A DNA stretch of 44,350 bases from Bowdeniella nasicola (GCA_030537895.1 JAUNVA010000016.1:1-44350), one strand, 5' to 3'; shown: positions 1-8,924, numbered from the stretch's first letter. The notes: a model not told the origin generated them from the sequence alone. Translations and numbers: made by a program.

Positions 1-1
1 C

Positions 2-883
2 ACCAGGACGGACGCCGAGAAGTACGAGCCGATCCCGGCTCCGGTGGAGGTTGAGCAGGGTGGCACCGTTAACCCGGATGACACCATTGCCAACCTGGAA
101 GACCTTCCCGAGGGCACCACGGTGACCCTGCCGGAGGACTTCTCTACCGATGAGGTTGGGAGCCAGGTTGTCGATGTGACGGTGACCTACCCGGACGACT
201 CGACTGACACGGTTGAGGTTGAGGTGACCATTGTTGATCCCAACGATGGCAAGACCGACGCCGAGAAGTACGAGCCGATCCCGGCTCCGGTCGAGGTTGA
301 GGTCGGCGGCACTGTTGTTCCTGAGGAGACCATCGAGAATCTCGATGAGTTGCCTGAGGGTACGACGGTGACGGTCCCGGACGTCGATACGACCAAGCCT
401 GGCACGACTGTGGTCGACGTGACGGTGACCTACCCGGACGACTCGACTGACACGGTTGAGGTTGAGGTGACCATTGTTGATCCCAACGATGGCAAGACCG
501 ACGCCGAGAAGTACGAGCCGAAGCCGAACCCGGTGGAGGTCGAGACCGGTGGCACCCTCAACCCGGATGACACGGTTGGCAACCTTGATGAACTCCCGGA
601 CGGCACCACGGTGACCGTCGTGGAGGAGGTTGATACCAGTAAGCCTGGTACCCACGAGGTGACCGTCGTCGTGACCTACCCGGATGGGTCCACCGACTCG
701 TTCACCACGACGGTGACGGTGAAGGATCCGGCCGCTCCGGCGCCTTCGCCGAGCACGCCTGGCACCGGTGGCAAGCTACCGATTACGGGCGCGAACACGA
801 CGGGGCTTGCTATCGCCTCCGTATTCGCGATCCTCGGGGGTCTCGCTGCCGCTGCCTACGCGCAGCGTCGCAAGGAAAGCTAA
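2..883 (+). CDS. Rib-repeat LPxTG surface protein, C-terminal part (5' end outside window)
   Basis: The frame is open from the left edge, so the true start lies upstream and the first ATG inside (44) is not the start. The visible part holds three copies of an about 81-residue Rib/alpha-like repeat (hallmarks GGT.NPDDT, LP.GTTVT and VTYPDDS.D), then a Pro/Ser/Thr-rich stretch and a cell-wall sorting signal: LPITG encoded at 776-790, a hydrophobic segment, and a basic tail ending RRKES. Family knowledge: such proteins are exported, cut at LPxTG by sortase and linked to peptidoglycan; Rib domains form rod-like stalks that hold out an N-terminal adhesive domain. The ligand cannot be judged because the N-terminus is missing. 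A strong terminator follows 22 bases after the stop, so this is the last gene of its transcript. Confidence 0.9.
   Translation, partial: TRTDAEKYEPIPAPVEVEQGGTVNPDDTIANLEDLPEGTTVTLPEDFSTDEVGSQVVDVTVTYPDDSTDTVEVEVTIVDPNDGKTDAEKYEPIPAPVEVEVGGTVVPEETIENLDELPEGTTVTVPDVDTTKPGTTVVDVTVTYPDDSTDTVEVEVTIVDPNDGKTDAEKYEPKPNPVEVETGGTLNPDDTVGNLDELPDGTTVTVVEEVDTSKPGTHEVTVVVTYPDGSTDSFTTTVTVKDPAAPAPSPSTPGTGGKLPITGANTTGLAIASVFAILGGLAAAAYAQRRKES
11..742 (+). repeat. Tandem Rib-domain coding repeats (3 units of about 243-246 bp)
   Basis: Unit starts, taken at the GACGCCGAGAAGTACGAG motif, lie at 11, 257 and 500, giving periods of 246 and 243 bases. Bases 176-278 and 419-521 are identical over 103 bases. The third unit has diverged more. 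Identity at silent positions implies recent duplication or gene conversion, so repeat number may vary between strains. Confidence 0.85.
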
Positions 884-905
884 AACAGCTGACCTGACAT
901 AGGGA

Positions 906-933
906 GGGGGCCGCAGGGAAACCTGCGGCCCCC
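906..933 (+). terminator. Rho-independent terminator of the surface protein gene
   Basis: A perfect 12-bp GC-rich stem (906-917 with 922-933) closes a GAAA tetraloop and is followed by TTCTTCGTTC. It starts 22 bases after the stop codon. The T-tract is short, as is common in high-GC actinobacteria. It also abuts the 3' end of the opposite-strand Fic relic. Confidence 0.85.
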
Positions 934-941
934 TTCTTCGT

Positions 942-1851
942 TCCGCCACGACCGGCGGTTTGTCGTTGCGCGAGCCCGGCCTCTACCACCGTGGAGATGC
1001 GCAGATAGGGCCGGGAACAGGGTAGGCGCCTCAGGGACACTGCGGGGAGGTTGGTAGAGAGGGCACGGAGTGAGGCTTGCATGTCCTCGCGCAGGCGATC
1101 CACCCATTCGCCGAGGTTCCTCGTCCAGATGGCCGTCGACTCGACCCCGGACAGCATGAACAGGATTCCAGGGTTCCCACGCCTCCTCGCGAGTCACCGC
1201 GTTAAGGAGGTCATGGTAGGTGTCTTTGTGACGGACGATATGACCGGAGAGGTTCCAGATGAGGAGGTGGACAAGCCCCTTCTCAATCAAAAATCAGAGG
1301 TTCACGATCCTCCCGGTGCGCCCGTTGCCATCGAAGAACGGGTGGATAGTCTCAAATTGGTAATGTGCGAGGGCCATGACGATGAGGGACTCGATCCCGT
1401 GGTCACCATGGATGAAACGATCCCACGCCGAAAGGTGGTCACGGATCACGGTTTCGCCCACTGGAGGCGTGTAGATCCGCTCCTCCGTGCGGGGGGTCCC
1501 GATTGATGTGCCGGTCTGGTTTCGGATGATGACGGGGCGCCCCTGCAGGTGAGAACACACGTCGAAGGCAGTCTGCGTTGTCAGCGGGCGACTCTCGAGG
1601 GTTGTGTAGCCGCCTCGCAGCGCCGTGCGATACCGCTGCGCTTCCTTGACCTGAGGGGTTGGGACCGCGAGCGCATCCACGTCAGCCCTGAAGAGTTCAT
1701 CATTCGTGGTGACGGTATTTTCGACCTCGCTGGACGCCTGTGCCTCCATGAGGGGGATGAGGTTGCCTCTCTCATCGGACAGACCATCCTGCCATCCCAC
1801 ACGAGAGTGAAGGACGTTCACGGTGAGATAAGGCGCACCTGGGAGTTCCAT
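942..1851 (-). pseudogene. Decayed Fic-family protein (internal TGA and frameshift)
   Basis: Reading the minus strand, the first open part (1851 to 1297) encodes a class II-like Fic protein: an inhibitory-helix motif SSEVEN and the core motif HPFFDGNGRTGR, whose His is the AMP-transfer catalyst. Directly after GRIVNL an in-frame TGA (1296-1294) interrupts the frame. The same frame then resumes with FLIEKGLVHL and reaches EAWEPW, where a one-base insertion near 1168-1170 moves the frame to ILFMLSGVESTA. Homologous sequence runs on through the C-terminal helix-turn-helix-like segment (VVEAGLAQRQTAG) to about 942. The amino terminus before IPLMEAQ also does not look Fic-like, so the 5' end may be replaced. 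Family knowledge: Fic enzymes AMPylate target proteins, often as toxins. Two independent lesions make a functional full-length product unlikely, although the part before the TGA keeps the whole catalytic motif. Confidence 0.85.
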
Positions 1852-2218
1852 GGCGAAGGCCCACAACCCCACCTACGTCACGATTGCCGTCACTCTCTTT
1901 GCCGTCGTCATGACGCTGAATATGACGATCGCCCAACTGGGCTTGAAGGAAATCGGTGAAGAGTTCAGCGCGGGCCTGGATTCACCCCAGTGGGTGGTGA
2001 ACGGTTATACGCTCTCCTTCGCCTCCCCGGTGCTCTCCGCGGGGGCGCTCGGTGACAAGATCGGCCGACTCCGGGTCTTTCGAGGTGGCGTCGCCCTGTT
2101 CTTCTTCTCCTCGCTGCTGTGCGCACGCACACCGACCGTGACGCTCCTCGCCGTCGGGAGGATCGCGCAGGGTGTGGGCGCCGCCCTCATGGTCGATAGC
2201 CCGCTGGCCCTTTCGACA
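1850..2218 (+). pseudogene. Truncated MFS (DHA2-type) drug transporter fragment
   Basis: These codons give about four transmembrane segments with family marks: SPQWVVNGYTL, motif A-like GALGDKIGRLR, and RIAQGVGAALM near the end of TM4. The similarity stops at LALS, and a Pro-rich joint (STPPPPP) leads into the UvrA-like part. A functional DHA2 pump needs 14 segments, so this piece cannot transport on its own. It is the left part of a fusion or deletion, entered here separately from the long frame that contains it. Its ATG overlaps, on the opposite strand, an ATG of the Fic relic at a CCATGG site. Confidence 0.7.
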
Positions 2219-4726
2219 CCGCCCCCGCCGCCGGATATCTTCAGGAGCATGGGGGATTTCGGGTACGTGCACGTGCGGGGAGCGACGGAGAACAATCTGA
2301 GGGACGTCACCCTCGACATCCCGCGCGACGCCTTCGTCGTGTTCACCGGGGTCTCAGGATCGGGCAAATCCTCGCTTGCCTTCGGCACGCTCTACGCGGA
2401 GGCGCAGCGGCGCTACTTTGAATCCGTCGCACCCTACGCCCGCCGCCTCCTCAACCAGGTTGGCGCGCCGCACGTCGACGAGATCCTCGGCCTCCCTCCG
2501 GCCGTCGCACTCCAACAACGCCGGGGCGCAGCGAGCTCCCGCTCGACCGTCGGCACCATCACGACACTGTCCAACCTTCTGCGCATGCTCTATTCCCGCG
2601 CCGGCACCTACCCCGAGGGGATGGATCGACTCGACGCCGAATCGTTTTCCACCAACACCCCGGCCGGAGCCTGCGCGCGCTGCGAGGGGCTCGGCGTCAT
2701 CCACGATGTCACCGACGAGCTCATGGTTCCCGACCCCTCGCTTTCGATCCGGGAAGGTGCCATCGCCGCCTGGCCGGGTGCTTGGCAGGGGGCAAACCTG
2801 CGCAGCGTCGTGAAGGGGCTCGGGATCGATATTGATGCTCCGTGGCGTGACCTCGATCCCAAGACGCGCGAATGGCTGCTCTACACCGACGAGCAGCCGA
2901 AGGTCTACATCGAGCCGGAGCCCGACCGGATCGATCACGGCTATAAGGGAAAATTCTGGAGCGCGCGCAAGCACATTATGCACGTGCTCAATACCTCCCA
3001 GAGCCAGATGATGCGCGACAAAGCGCTCCGCTTCACCGAAACCATGACCTGCCCCGAATGCGAGGGCACAGGCCTGACCGCCAACGCCCTCAAGGTGACC
3101 ATCGCGGACCACACGATCGCGGAACTCAACGACCAACCCCTCACCGACCTGGCTGCCATCTTGCGCCCGATCGCCGAGCTCGAGGACGCGGGCACCGCGG
3201 TCTCCGATGCCTCGTCGGGCGAGGGGACCGAAGTGGCCAGGCGGATCTGCGCGGACCTTGTCGCCCGGATTGACGTGCTCATCTCCCTCGGCCTCGGATA
3301 CCTCGCGCTTGGGCGTAGCTCTACGACGCTGTCGGCTGGTGAGGCCCAACGGTTGCGGATCGCCACCCAACTGCGCTCCGGTCTCTTCGGCGTCGTCTAC
3401 GTTCTCGACGAGCCCTCGGCGGGGCTGCATCCGGCCGACGCCGAACCGCTGCTCGACGTCCTCGAGGAGCTGAAGGAGGGGGGCAACTCACTGTTCGTGG
3501 TCGAACACGACATGAGCGTGGTCCGCCGCGCCGACTGGATCGTTGACATCGGTCCGAAGGCCGGCGAGGGAGGGGGAGAAGTCCTCTACTCCGGGCCGGT
3601 TGAGGGCCTCGCCGACGTGGAGGAGTCGGTCACCCGCGACTATCTTTTCGACCGGGTCCTCCCTCCCGAACGCGAACCGCGCACGGCTGCGGGCTCACTT
3701 GAGTTGCGCGGTATTACTCGCCACAATCTGCGCGGCCTCGACGTCGATATCCCCACCGGCGTGCTCACCGCCGTCACCGGGGTGTCCGGTTCCGGGAAGT
3801 CCACGCTCATCTCCCAGGTGCTCGCGGACCTCGTGTGGGGATGGCTGAACCGGGACAGTGCCGCCGACGGCGAGGCCTGCCCCGACGTGCAGGATGCGAC
3901 CGGACTGGAGGAGTTCACCCGGTTGCTCCAGGTGGATCAGCGCCCCATTGGCAGAACACCGCGCTCGACGCTCGCCACCTACACCGGAATGTTTGACACG
4001 GTCCGCAAGCTCTTCGCCTCAACCGATGAGGCGAAACGCCGCGGCTGGACGCCCGGACGCTTCTCCTTCAACGTCGCTGAGGGGCGCTGTCCCACCTGTC
4101 AGGGGGACGGCTTCGTTGAGGTGGAACTCCTCTTCATGCCGGGCACCTACGGGCCGTGCCCCACCTGTCACGGGGCGCGCTACAACCCGGAGACCCTCGA
4201 GGTGACGTGGCGGGGCCACACGATTGCGGATGTGCTCGCCATGTCGGTTGATCAAGCCGCCATCGTCTTCGCGGACGTTCCGGCAGCGGCGCGCAGTCTC
4301 GAGGCGCTACAGCGGATCGGCCTCGGCTACCTCAGGCTCGGTCAGCCAGCGACCGAACTGAGCGGTGGTGAGGCCCAGCGCATCAAGATCGCGACCGAAT
4401 TGCAGCGCACCCGCGCGGGTCACACGCTCTACCTTCTTGACGAACCGACCTCAGGGCTGCACCCGGCCGACGTGGCCCTCCTGCTCGCGCAGCTTCACGC
4501 CCTCGTGGACGCTGGCCACACCGTCGTCGTCGTGGAACACCATCTCGACGTCATCGGTTCCGCGGACTGGGTGATTGACCTCGGGCCCAGCGGCGGCAGT
4601 GCGGGCGGTTGGGTGATTGCTGAGGGCACGCCGTCCGAGGTGGCCCAGAACGCCTGCAGCGTGACCGGTCCCTACCTCGCGCGCCGGCTCGGTGAACTCG
4701 ACGTCGCTCGCGCCCGCCGGGACTGA
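1850..4726 (+). CDS. UvrA2-like ABC ATPase with an in-frame MFS-derived N-terminal extension
   Basis: From Met134 (base 2249) on, the product is a UvrA class II-like protein of about 825 residues: Walker A GVSGSGKSS (167-174), signature LSAGEAQR, Walker B YVLDEPSAGLHP, then a second set with GVSGSGKST, LSGGEAQR and LLDEPTSGLHP. The second zinc module is complete (CPTC...CPTC). In the first only one CxxC (275-278) aligns, and the stretch after Walker A is about 100 residues shorter than in UvrA1, so the UvrB-binding domain seems absent. Such proteins (UvrA2, DrrC-like) are linked to resistance against DNA-binding drugs rather than standard repair. Residues 1-122 are instead the start of a DHA2-type drug transporter, with no stop in between. 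Translation may begin at 1850 (GGGAG four bases upstream) or near 2249, where AGGAG sits too close for an ideal ribosome site. The UvrA identity is firm; the real start is not. Confidence 0.8.
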   Translation: MAKAHNPTYVTIAVTLFAVVMTLNMTIAQLGLKEIGEEFSAGLDSPQWVVNGYTLSFASPVLSAGALGDKIGRLRVFRGGVALFFFSSLLCARTPTVTLLAVGRIAQGVGAALMVDSPLALSTPPPPPDIFRSMGDFGYVHVRGATENNLRDVTLDIPRDAFVVFTGVSGSGKSSLAFGTLYAEAQRRYFESVAPYARRLLNQVGAPHVDEILGLPPAVALQQRRGAASSRSTVGTITTLSNLLRMLYSRAGTYPEGMDRLDAESFSTNTPAGACARCEGLGVIHDVTDELMVPDPSLSIREGAIAAWPGAWQGANLRSVVKGLGIDIDAPWRDLDPKTREWLLYTDEQPKVYIEPEPDRIDHGYKGKFWSARKHIMHVLNTSQSQMMRDKALRFTETMTCPECEGTGLTANALKVTIADHTIAELNDQPLTDLAAILRPIAELEDAGTAVSDASSGEGTEVARRICADLVARIDVLISLGLGYLALGRSSTTLSAGEAQRLRIATQLRSGLFGVVYVLDEPSAGLHPADAEPLLDVLEELKEGGNSLFVVEHDMSVVRRADWIVDIGPKAGEGGGEVLYSGPVEGLADVEESVTRDYLFDRVLPPEREPRTAAGSLELRGITRHNLRGLDVDIPTGVLTAVTGVSGSGKSTLISQVLADLVWGWLNRDSAADGEACPDVQDATGLEEFTRLLQVDQRPIGRTPRSTLATYTGMFDTVRKLFASTDEAKRRGWTPGRFSFNVAEGRCPTCQGDGFVEVELLFMPGTYGPCPTCHGARYNPETLEVTWRGHTIADVLAMSVDQAAIVFADVPAAARSLEALQRIGLGYLRLGQPATELSGGEAQRIKIATELQRTRAGHTLYLLDEPTSGLHPADVALLLAQLHALVDAGHTVVVVEHHLDVIGSADWVIDLGPSGGSAGGWVIAEGTPSEVAQNACSVTGPYLARRLGELDVARARRD

Positions 4727-4788
4727 GTCGGGGCGCCACCGTACCGGGGCGCGTGCCACGGCGGGGTGCGCGCCGCTAGCCTAGGGGA

Positions 4789-5241
4789 ATGAAAACGAGC
4801 CCCATCCCCCTGCCCGGTACGGCCTTTCTCGTCGCCTGGATCGCGCAGATGCGCCTCGCTCGTGGCAGAGGCGTGACGTTCGGCTCGGCGCTCGCCGCCA
4901 CTCCGGCGCTGCTCGGGGCGAGCTGGCTTGGGCTCGGGAGCCTCGCACAGTTTCGCGCACGCCAGACCAGTTACTCCCCGGTGACGCTCGATCGCGCTCA
5001 CGCGCTGGTTGAGGAGGGGCCGAACGCGGTCACGCGCAATCCCATGTACGTCGCCCTTGCCTTGCTGCTCGCCGCTCACGCGACCGCCCGGCGCTCGCTC
5101 GCGGCCGCACTCCCGGTCGCCGCATTCGTCGCCGTCGTTGACCGCTTCCAGATCCCCGCAGAAGAGGCGGCTCTTGCGGAGAGGTTCGGCGGGAGTTACC
5201 GGCGCCACCGCGCGCGCGTCCCACGGTGGTGGGGCCTGTAG
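4789..5241 (+). CDS. Isoprenylcysteine carboxylmethyltransferase-family membrane protein
   Basis: A 150-residue protein with three or four hydrophobic segments and the C-terminal pattern of the ICMT/PEMT superfamily: a Gly-rich approach, TRNPMYVAL in place of the usual R-[HN]-P-x-Y, then PAEEAALAERFG and YRRHRARVPRW. Family members methylate small molecules or proteins using S-adenosylmethionine at the membrane; bacterial ones of this size are mostly uncharacterised. It starts 62 bases after the UvrA-like gene in the same direction, with AGGGG just before ATG. It converges with the DUF488 gene. A short inverted repeat (GCAGTG 5243-5248, CACTGC 5259-5264) lies in the gap. The substrate is unknown. 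Confidence 0.75.
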   Translation: MKTSPIPLPGTAFLVAWIAQMRLARGRGVTFGSALAATPALLGASWLGLGSLAQFRARQTSYSPVTLDRAHALVEEGPNAVTRNPMYVALALLLAAHATARRSLAAALPVAAFVAVVDRFQIPAEEAALAERFGGSYRRHRARVPRWWGL

Positions 5242-5318
5242 GGCAGTGCCACGGGCGACACTGCACGACCGCGTGGGGCGGCGCGGCCGGGAGTGGGCAG
5301 CCGCGGCACCCGAGATGG

Positions 5319-5885
5319 TTACGCGTCCGGACCTGGCGGGTAGGTGATCGAGGTTCCGTCGACGACGGCGAAGCGCGTCAGAGCGTGGGGGCGCACCGAG
5401 TGTGGACCCATGATGTCGAGGACGGTAAAGCCGCGCACGAGCATCGCATCACCAACGAGCGAGCGGTGGCAGCGCCACGGGACGGCCTCCGCACACATGA
5501 TGGCCACACACTCACGCCTGGCCTGCTCGATCAAACCCTCGAGGGCGGTCTCAAACTCGGAGGTCTGCATGTAGTCCGCATACCCGCGAAATGAAGCGTT
5601 GCGCCAGCCCATATTCGGGGAGTCTTTATGGGTTTTGCGCAGGCCCCCGAGCCCCTCGCAGTGCTCATAGGCCAGGCTGTAGGTGGGCAGCGCCTCTAGG
5701 AGCGCGTCTTTGCCGTACTGCGGGTTGTGCCGCGAGCCCGGGACGGTGCGAATATCGACGACGCGCGTGACGCCGTTCTCCTTCAGGAGGTCGACGAACT
5801 CTGCCAGTGGGCGCGTTGAGTGACCGATGGTGTAGAGCGTCGGTTCCCCGCCGTCACCGGGACAGCCAGGAGACGGATCAGTCAT
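5319..5885 (-). CDS. DUF488 domain-containing protein
   Basis: About 188 residues from the chosen ATG. It shows the DUF488 pattern: opening LYTIGHSTRPLAEFVDLL, then VVDIRTVPGSRHNPQYG, and the late cysteine motif CAEAVPWRCHRSLVGD. The family has a conserved Cys-x(n)-CHR site, but its reaction is not established. The frame extends upstream to ATG at 6008 and passes an ATG at 5942, but that extra stretch is Asp/Gly-rich, unlike the family and without a clear ribosome site, so 5885 was preferred. 5942 is the main alternative. The gene stands alone between convergent and divergent neighbours. Confidence 0.8.
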   Translation of the reverse strand: MTDPSPGCPGDGGEPTLYTIGHSTRPLAEFVDLLKENGVTRVVDIRTVPGSRHNPQYGKDALLEALPTYSLAYEHCEGLGGLRKTHKDSPNMGWRNASFRGYADYMQTSEFETALEGLIEQARRECVAIMCAEAVPWRCHRSLVGDAMLVRGFTVLDIMGPHSVRPHALTRFAVVDGTSITYPPGPDA

Positions 5886-6116
5886 ACCGTCACCGGAGCG
5901 CTGATCCTGAAGACGGGCGTCAAGGTGGTCTTCGTGTGCCATACCGCCATCGTCACCCCAAGGTGACGCCGTCGCATCCGGGACGGGACCAGATCCATCG
6001 CGCGACATCCGCAGGGCTGAGCTGAACTGCCGGGTCAGAGTACGTCCGCCAGGTGAGGTCGCGCGCCCGCATGTGGGGGGATTCCACCCGGACTCCAGCG
6101 AAGGTAACGGATCGGG

Positions 6117-6145
6117 TTGACATGCATGGAACAGTAAGAACTAGT
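6117..6145 (+). promoter_or_regulatory. Candidate promoter for the DUF1295/acyl-CoA ligase pair
   Basis: A consensus -35 TTGACA at 6117-6122 is followed after 17 bases by ACTAGT, a weak -10. The shifted TAGTCC at 6142 is an alternative. CATGGA (6125-6130) and TCCATG (6145-6150) form an inverted repeat across the spacer and could be an operator. The downstream gene has an excellent ribosome site, AGGGAGGT at 6176-6183. Confidence 0.4.
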
Positions 6146-6186
6146 CCATGACATAGAAAAATGTCGTATATCTTCAGGGAGGTCAC

Positions 6187-7068
6187 ATGACCGCCACCCG
6201 CCTCATCGCCACCGTTATCACCGTCCTTCTCGGGGGTGCTCTCGCCCTCGCCGGCTCTGCCGGGGGCCAGCGGCTCGGCACACTGCCCCTCTTCGCGCTC
6301 GCGGTCGGCGTCGCCTTCCTTATCCAGTGGCTCGCGTTCGTTCCCGCCTACCTGAAGCAGACCGAGCGCTTCTTTGATCTCACCGGCGCTCTTACCTACA
6401 TTGCGGTCACGGTGGGCATCCTGGCGTCCGCCCGCCCAGCCGATGCGCGCGCGTGGCTGTTAGCGGCCCTCATCGTGGCGTGGGCCGTGCGTCTCGGGAC
6501 GTTCCTTGCCTGGCGTGTGCACCGCTTCGGTGGGGACCGGCGCTTTGAGGACATCAAACCGTCTGCCAGCCGATTCTTCTTCACCTGGACCCTGCAGGGC
6601 CTGTGGGTGAGCGTGACGGCGTCGGCCGCGTGGGTGGCCATCACCTCGACGGGTCGCGCACCCCTCGGGGTTTTCGCCTGGGCGGGGACCACCCTTTGGC
6701 TGGTCGGCTTTGTCCTCGAGGTCGTGGCCGACGCGCAAAAGACCGCCTTCAAGTCACGTTCCGAGAACGCGGGCCGGTTCATCCATACCGGCCTCTGGTC
6801 CCGGTCGCGCCACCCCAACTACGCGGGTGAGATCCTCCTGTGGGTTGGCATCGCCGTCATCGCCTGGCCGAACCTCTCCGGGTGGGGTCTGATCGGCCTC
6901 GTCTCACCCGTGTTCGTCGCGCTCCTGCTGACCAGAGTCTCGGGTATCCCCATGCTTGAGGCGAAGGCTGACAAAACCTGGGGTGGGCAGAGTGCCTACG
7001 AGCAGTACAAGGCCCAGACCCCGCTCCTCATCCCCGCGTTCGGGTCTCGCCCCCAACTCGAGGAGTAG
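6187..7068 (+). CDS. DUF1295 (steroid 5-alpha-reductase-like) membrane protein
   Basis: A 293-residue polytopic protein with about seven hydrophobic segments. It carries the DUF1295 signatures: FDLTGALTYI near the start, a central FEDIKP and FFFTWTLQG, and the C-terminal SRHPNYAGEILLW and YEQYKAQTP. The fold is shared with steroid 5-alpha-reductases and isoprenylcysteine methyltransferases, which use NADPH or S-adenosylmethionine on lipid-like substrates. The reaction here is unknown. The start is set by AGGGAGGT four bases before ATG. The stop lies two bases before the next gene, an acyl-CoA ligase, so the two are surely co-transcribed, which hints at lipid metabolism. Confidence 0.85.
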   Translation: MTATRLIATVITVLLGGALALAGSAGGQRLGTLPLFALAVGVAFLIQWLAFVPAYLKQTERFFDLTGALTYIAVTVGILASARPADARAWLLAALIVAWAVRLGTFLAWRVHRFGGDRRFEDIKPSASRFFFTWTLQGLWVSVTASAAWVAITSTGRAPLGVFAWAGTTLWLVGFVLEVVADAQKTAFKSRSENAGRFIHTGLWSRSRHPNYAGEILLWVGIAVIAWPNLSGWGLIGLVSPVFVALLLTRVSGIPMLEAKADKTWGGQSAYEQYKAQTPLLIPAFGSRPQLEE

Positions 7069-7070
7069 CG

Positions 7071-8888
7071 ATGCGAGAATTCTCCACACCGACACTGGTG
7101 ACCTCCCCACATCGCAACGTCACCGATCTCCTGGAGACGCGGCTGCGTGAAGCCCCGAATCATCACGCCTTCGAGGTGGTTGACGACGACGGCGCCTACC
7201 GCCCGGTCACCACCGCCGAATTTGCCGAGCGAGTACGCGCCCTCGCACGCGGCCTCATTGCCTCCGGCCTGCAGGCCGGGGACCGGGTCGCCATCATGTC
7301 CGCCACCCGCTACGAGTGGACGCTCGCTGATCTCGCGTGCTTGTACGCAGGCGCCGTCGTCGTTCCCGTCTACGAGACCGCCGCCCCCGAGCAGGTCAGT
7401 GCGATCCTGCGCAACGCAGGCCCACGCGCCGCATTCGTCGAAACTGACGAGCACGCCCATCTCCTTGAGGCCGCCTTCGCCGAGGCGGGCCTTCACCCGC
7501 ATGGGATCTGGCGCTTCGCGGGGCAGACCGACCTGGCGGCGCTGGCCCGACGCGGACAATCCATCTCTCGGGGCGAGCTCGAGGAGCGCCGCCTCGTGGC
7601 CGGCCCGGACGACATCGCGACCGTCGTCTACACCTCGGGCACCACCGGCCGCCCGCGCGGCGCATGCATCACCCACGAGAATTTCATCCACCAGATGCTC
7701 AACATCGCCGCGGCCTACGGGGAGGTGGTACGCGAGGATGGGTCCACGATCATCTTCCTGCCACTCGCCCACGTCCTGGCCCGCGGGCTGCAGATCATCT
7801 GCCTCACCAACGGGATGCGGGTCTCCCACCTGGCGGACCCGACACGCGTCATCGCGACGCTCGCGACATTGCGCCCCACGTTCCTCGTCGTGGTGCCCCG
7901 CGTCCTGCACAAGATCCGGGAGGCCGTGCGCACCAATGCTGAGCGCAAACACCTGGGGGCCGTGTGGCGACGCGCCGAACGCGTCGCAATCGAGATGGGT
8001 GAATGCCACTATCGCGGCCGGAAGGCGAGCCTCACGACCCGGGCCGAGCACGCGCTCTATGACCGCCTCTTCTACGCGCGCATCCGCGCCCTGCTCGGTG
8101 GTCGCATGACCTACATGCTCTCGGGAGCCGCCCCGCTGGAACCCGACCTGTGCCGCCTCTTCGCCGGGATCGGCATCCCCATCATCGAGGGCTACGGCCT
8201 GACAGAGACGACGGCGCCGCTCACGGGAAATCTGCCGGGCAACACGCGCGCCGGCACCGTTGGTGTCCCGACCCCTGGGGCGACCGTGCGGATAGCCGAC
8301 GACGGCGAAGTCCTGGCGAGGGGTCCGGGCGTGTGCCGAGGCTACTGGGACCCGCGGGACGACGCCGACGCCTTTGTGGGTGGCTACTTCCGTACCGGGG
8401 ACCTCGGCAGGCTCGACGAGGACGGGCGCCTCACCCTCCTTGGACGGTGCAAAGAGGTGGTCGTCACCTCCTCGGGCAAAACGATTGTCCCGACGGTCTG
8501 GGAGCAGGACGTCGAACGCCACCCTCTCGTGGCACACGCCGTGGTGATCGGTGACAATGAGCCGCGCCCCGCCGGTCTAATCCTCGTGGACCCCGATGCC
8601 TTGCGCGAGCGGGCCCGCGCCGAGGGTGACGAGGAGCTCGCCCAGGTGAGCGCGCCCGGCTCGGGAAGCCCCATCGAGCTGAGTGCCACCTGGCTGCGAG
8701 CCGCGGTGGAACGGGCGGTACAGGCGGCAAACCGGCGGGTCTCGCGTGCCGAACAGATCCGCGAATATTGCGTTCTGCTGGCTGACCTCACCGCCCATCA
8801 CGATCTCTTCACCCCGACCCAGAAGGTCCGTCGAGCCGCCCTCGTGCGGGCGGCCGCCCCCCAGGTGGCACGCCTGTATCGTCGCTAA
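7071..8888 (+). CDS. Long-chain acyl-CoA synthetase (AMP-dependent, FadD15-like)
   Basis: A 605-residue member of the ANL superfamily. The AMP-binding P-loop YTSGTTGRPRG is at 187-197, GYGLTE at 374-379, and the RTGD hinge region at 441-444. A late PTQKVRR supplies the expected catalytic lysine. It activates long-chain fatty acids with ATP and CoA, giving acyl-CoA for breakdown or for lipid building. The start follows GAGGAG placed over the end of the DUF1295 gene. Length and motif spacing are normal and no damage is seen. An SRPBCC protein follows 36 bases later in the same direction. Confidence 0.9.
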   Translation: MREFSTPTLVTSPHRNVTDLLETRLREAPNHHAFEVVDDDGAYRPVTTAEFAERVRALARGLIASGLQAGDRVAIMSATRYEWTLADLACLYAGAVVVPVYETAAPEQVSAILRNAGPRAAFVETDEHAHLLEAAFAEAGLHPHGIWRFAGQTDLAALARRGQSISRGELEERRLVAGPDDIATVVYTSGTTGRPRGACITHENFIHQMLNIAAAYGEVVREDGSTIIFLPLAHVLARGLQIICLTNGMRVSHLADPTRVIATLATLRPTFLVVVPRVLHKIREAVRTNAERKHLGAVWRRAERVAIEMGECHYRGRKASLTTRAEHALYDRLFYARIRALLGGRMTYMLSGAAPLEPDLCRLFAGIGIPIIEGYGLTETTAPLTGNLPGNTRAGTVGVPTPGATVRIADDGEVLARGPGVCRGYWDPRDDADAFVGGYFRTGDLGRLDEDGRLTLLGRCKEVVVTSSGKTIVPTVWEQDVERHPLVAHAVVIGDNEPRPAGLILVDPDALRERARAEGDEELAQVSAPGSGSPIELSATWLRAAVERAVQAANRRVSRAEQIREYCVLLADLTAHHDLFTPTQKVRRAALVRAAAPQVARLYRR

Positions 8889-8924
8889 ATTGGGACCGGA
8901 GCCGCCACCCCAGGAGGATGCCCG

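Noticed and set aside
2354..3430. Minus-strand open frame of 358 codons
   Set aside because: It is antisense to the UvrA-like gene with no family features; the sense frame has all motifs.
6996..8537. Long minus-strand open frame (513 codons)
   Set aside because: It lies opposite the intact acyl-CoA ligase, has no recognisable domain and shows the composition of a high-GC antisense shadow.
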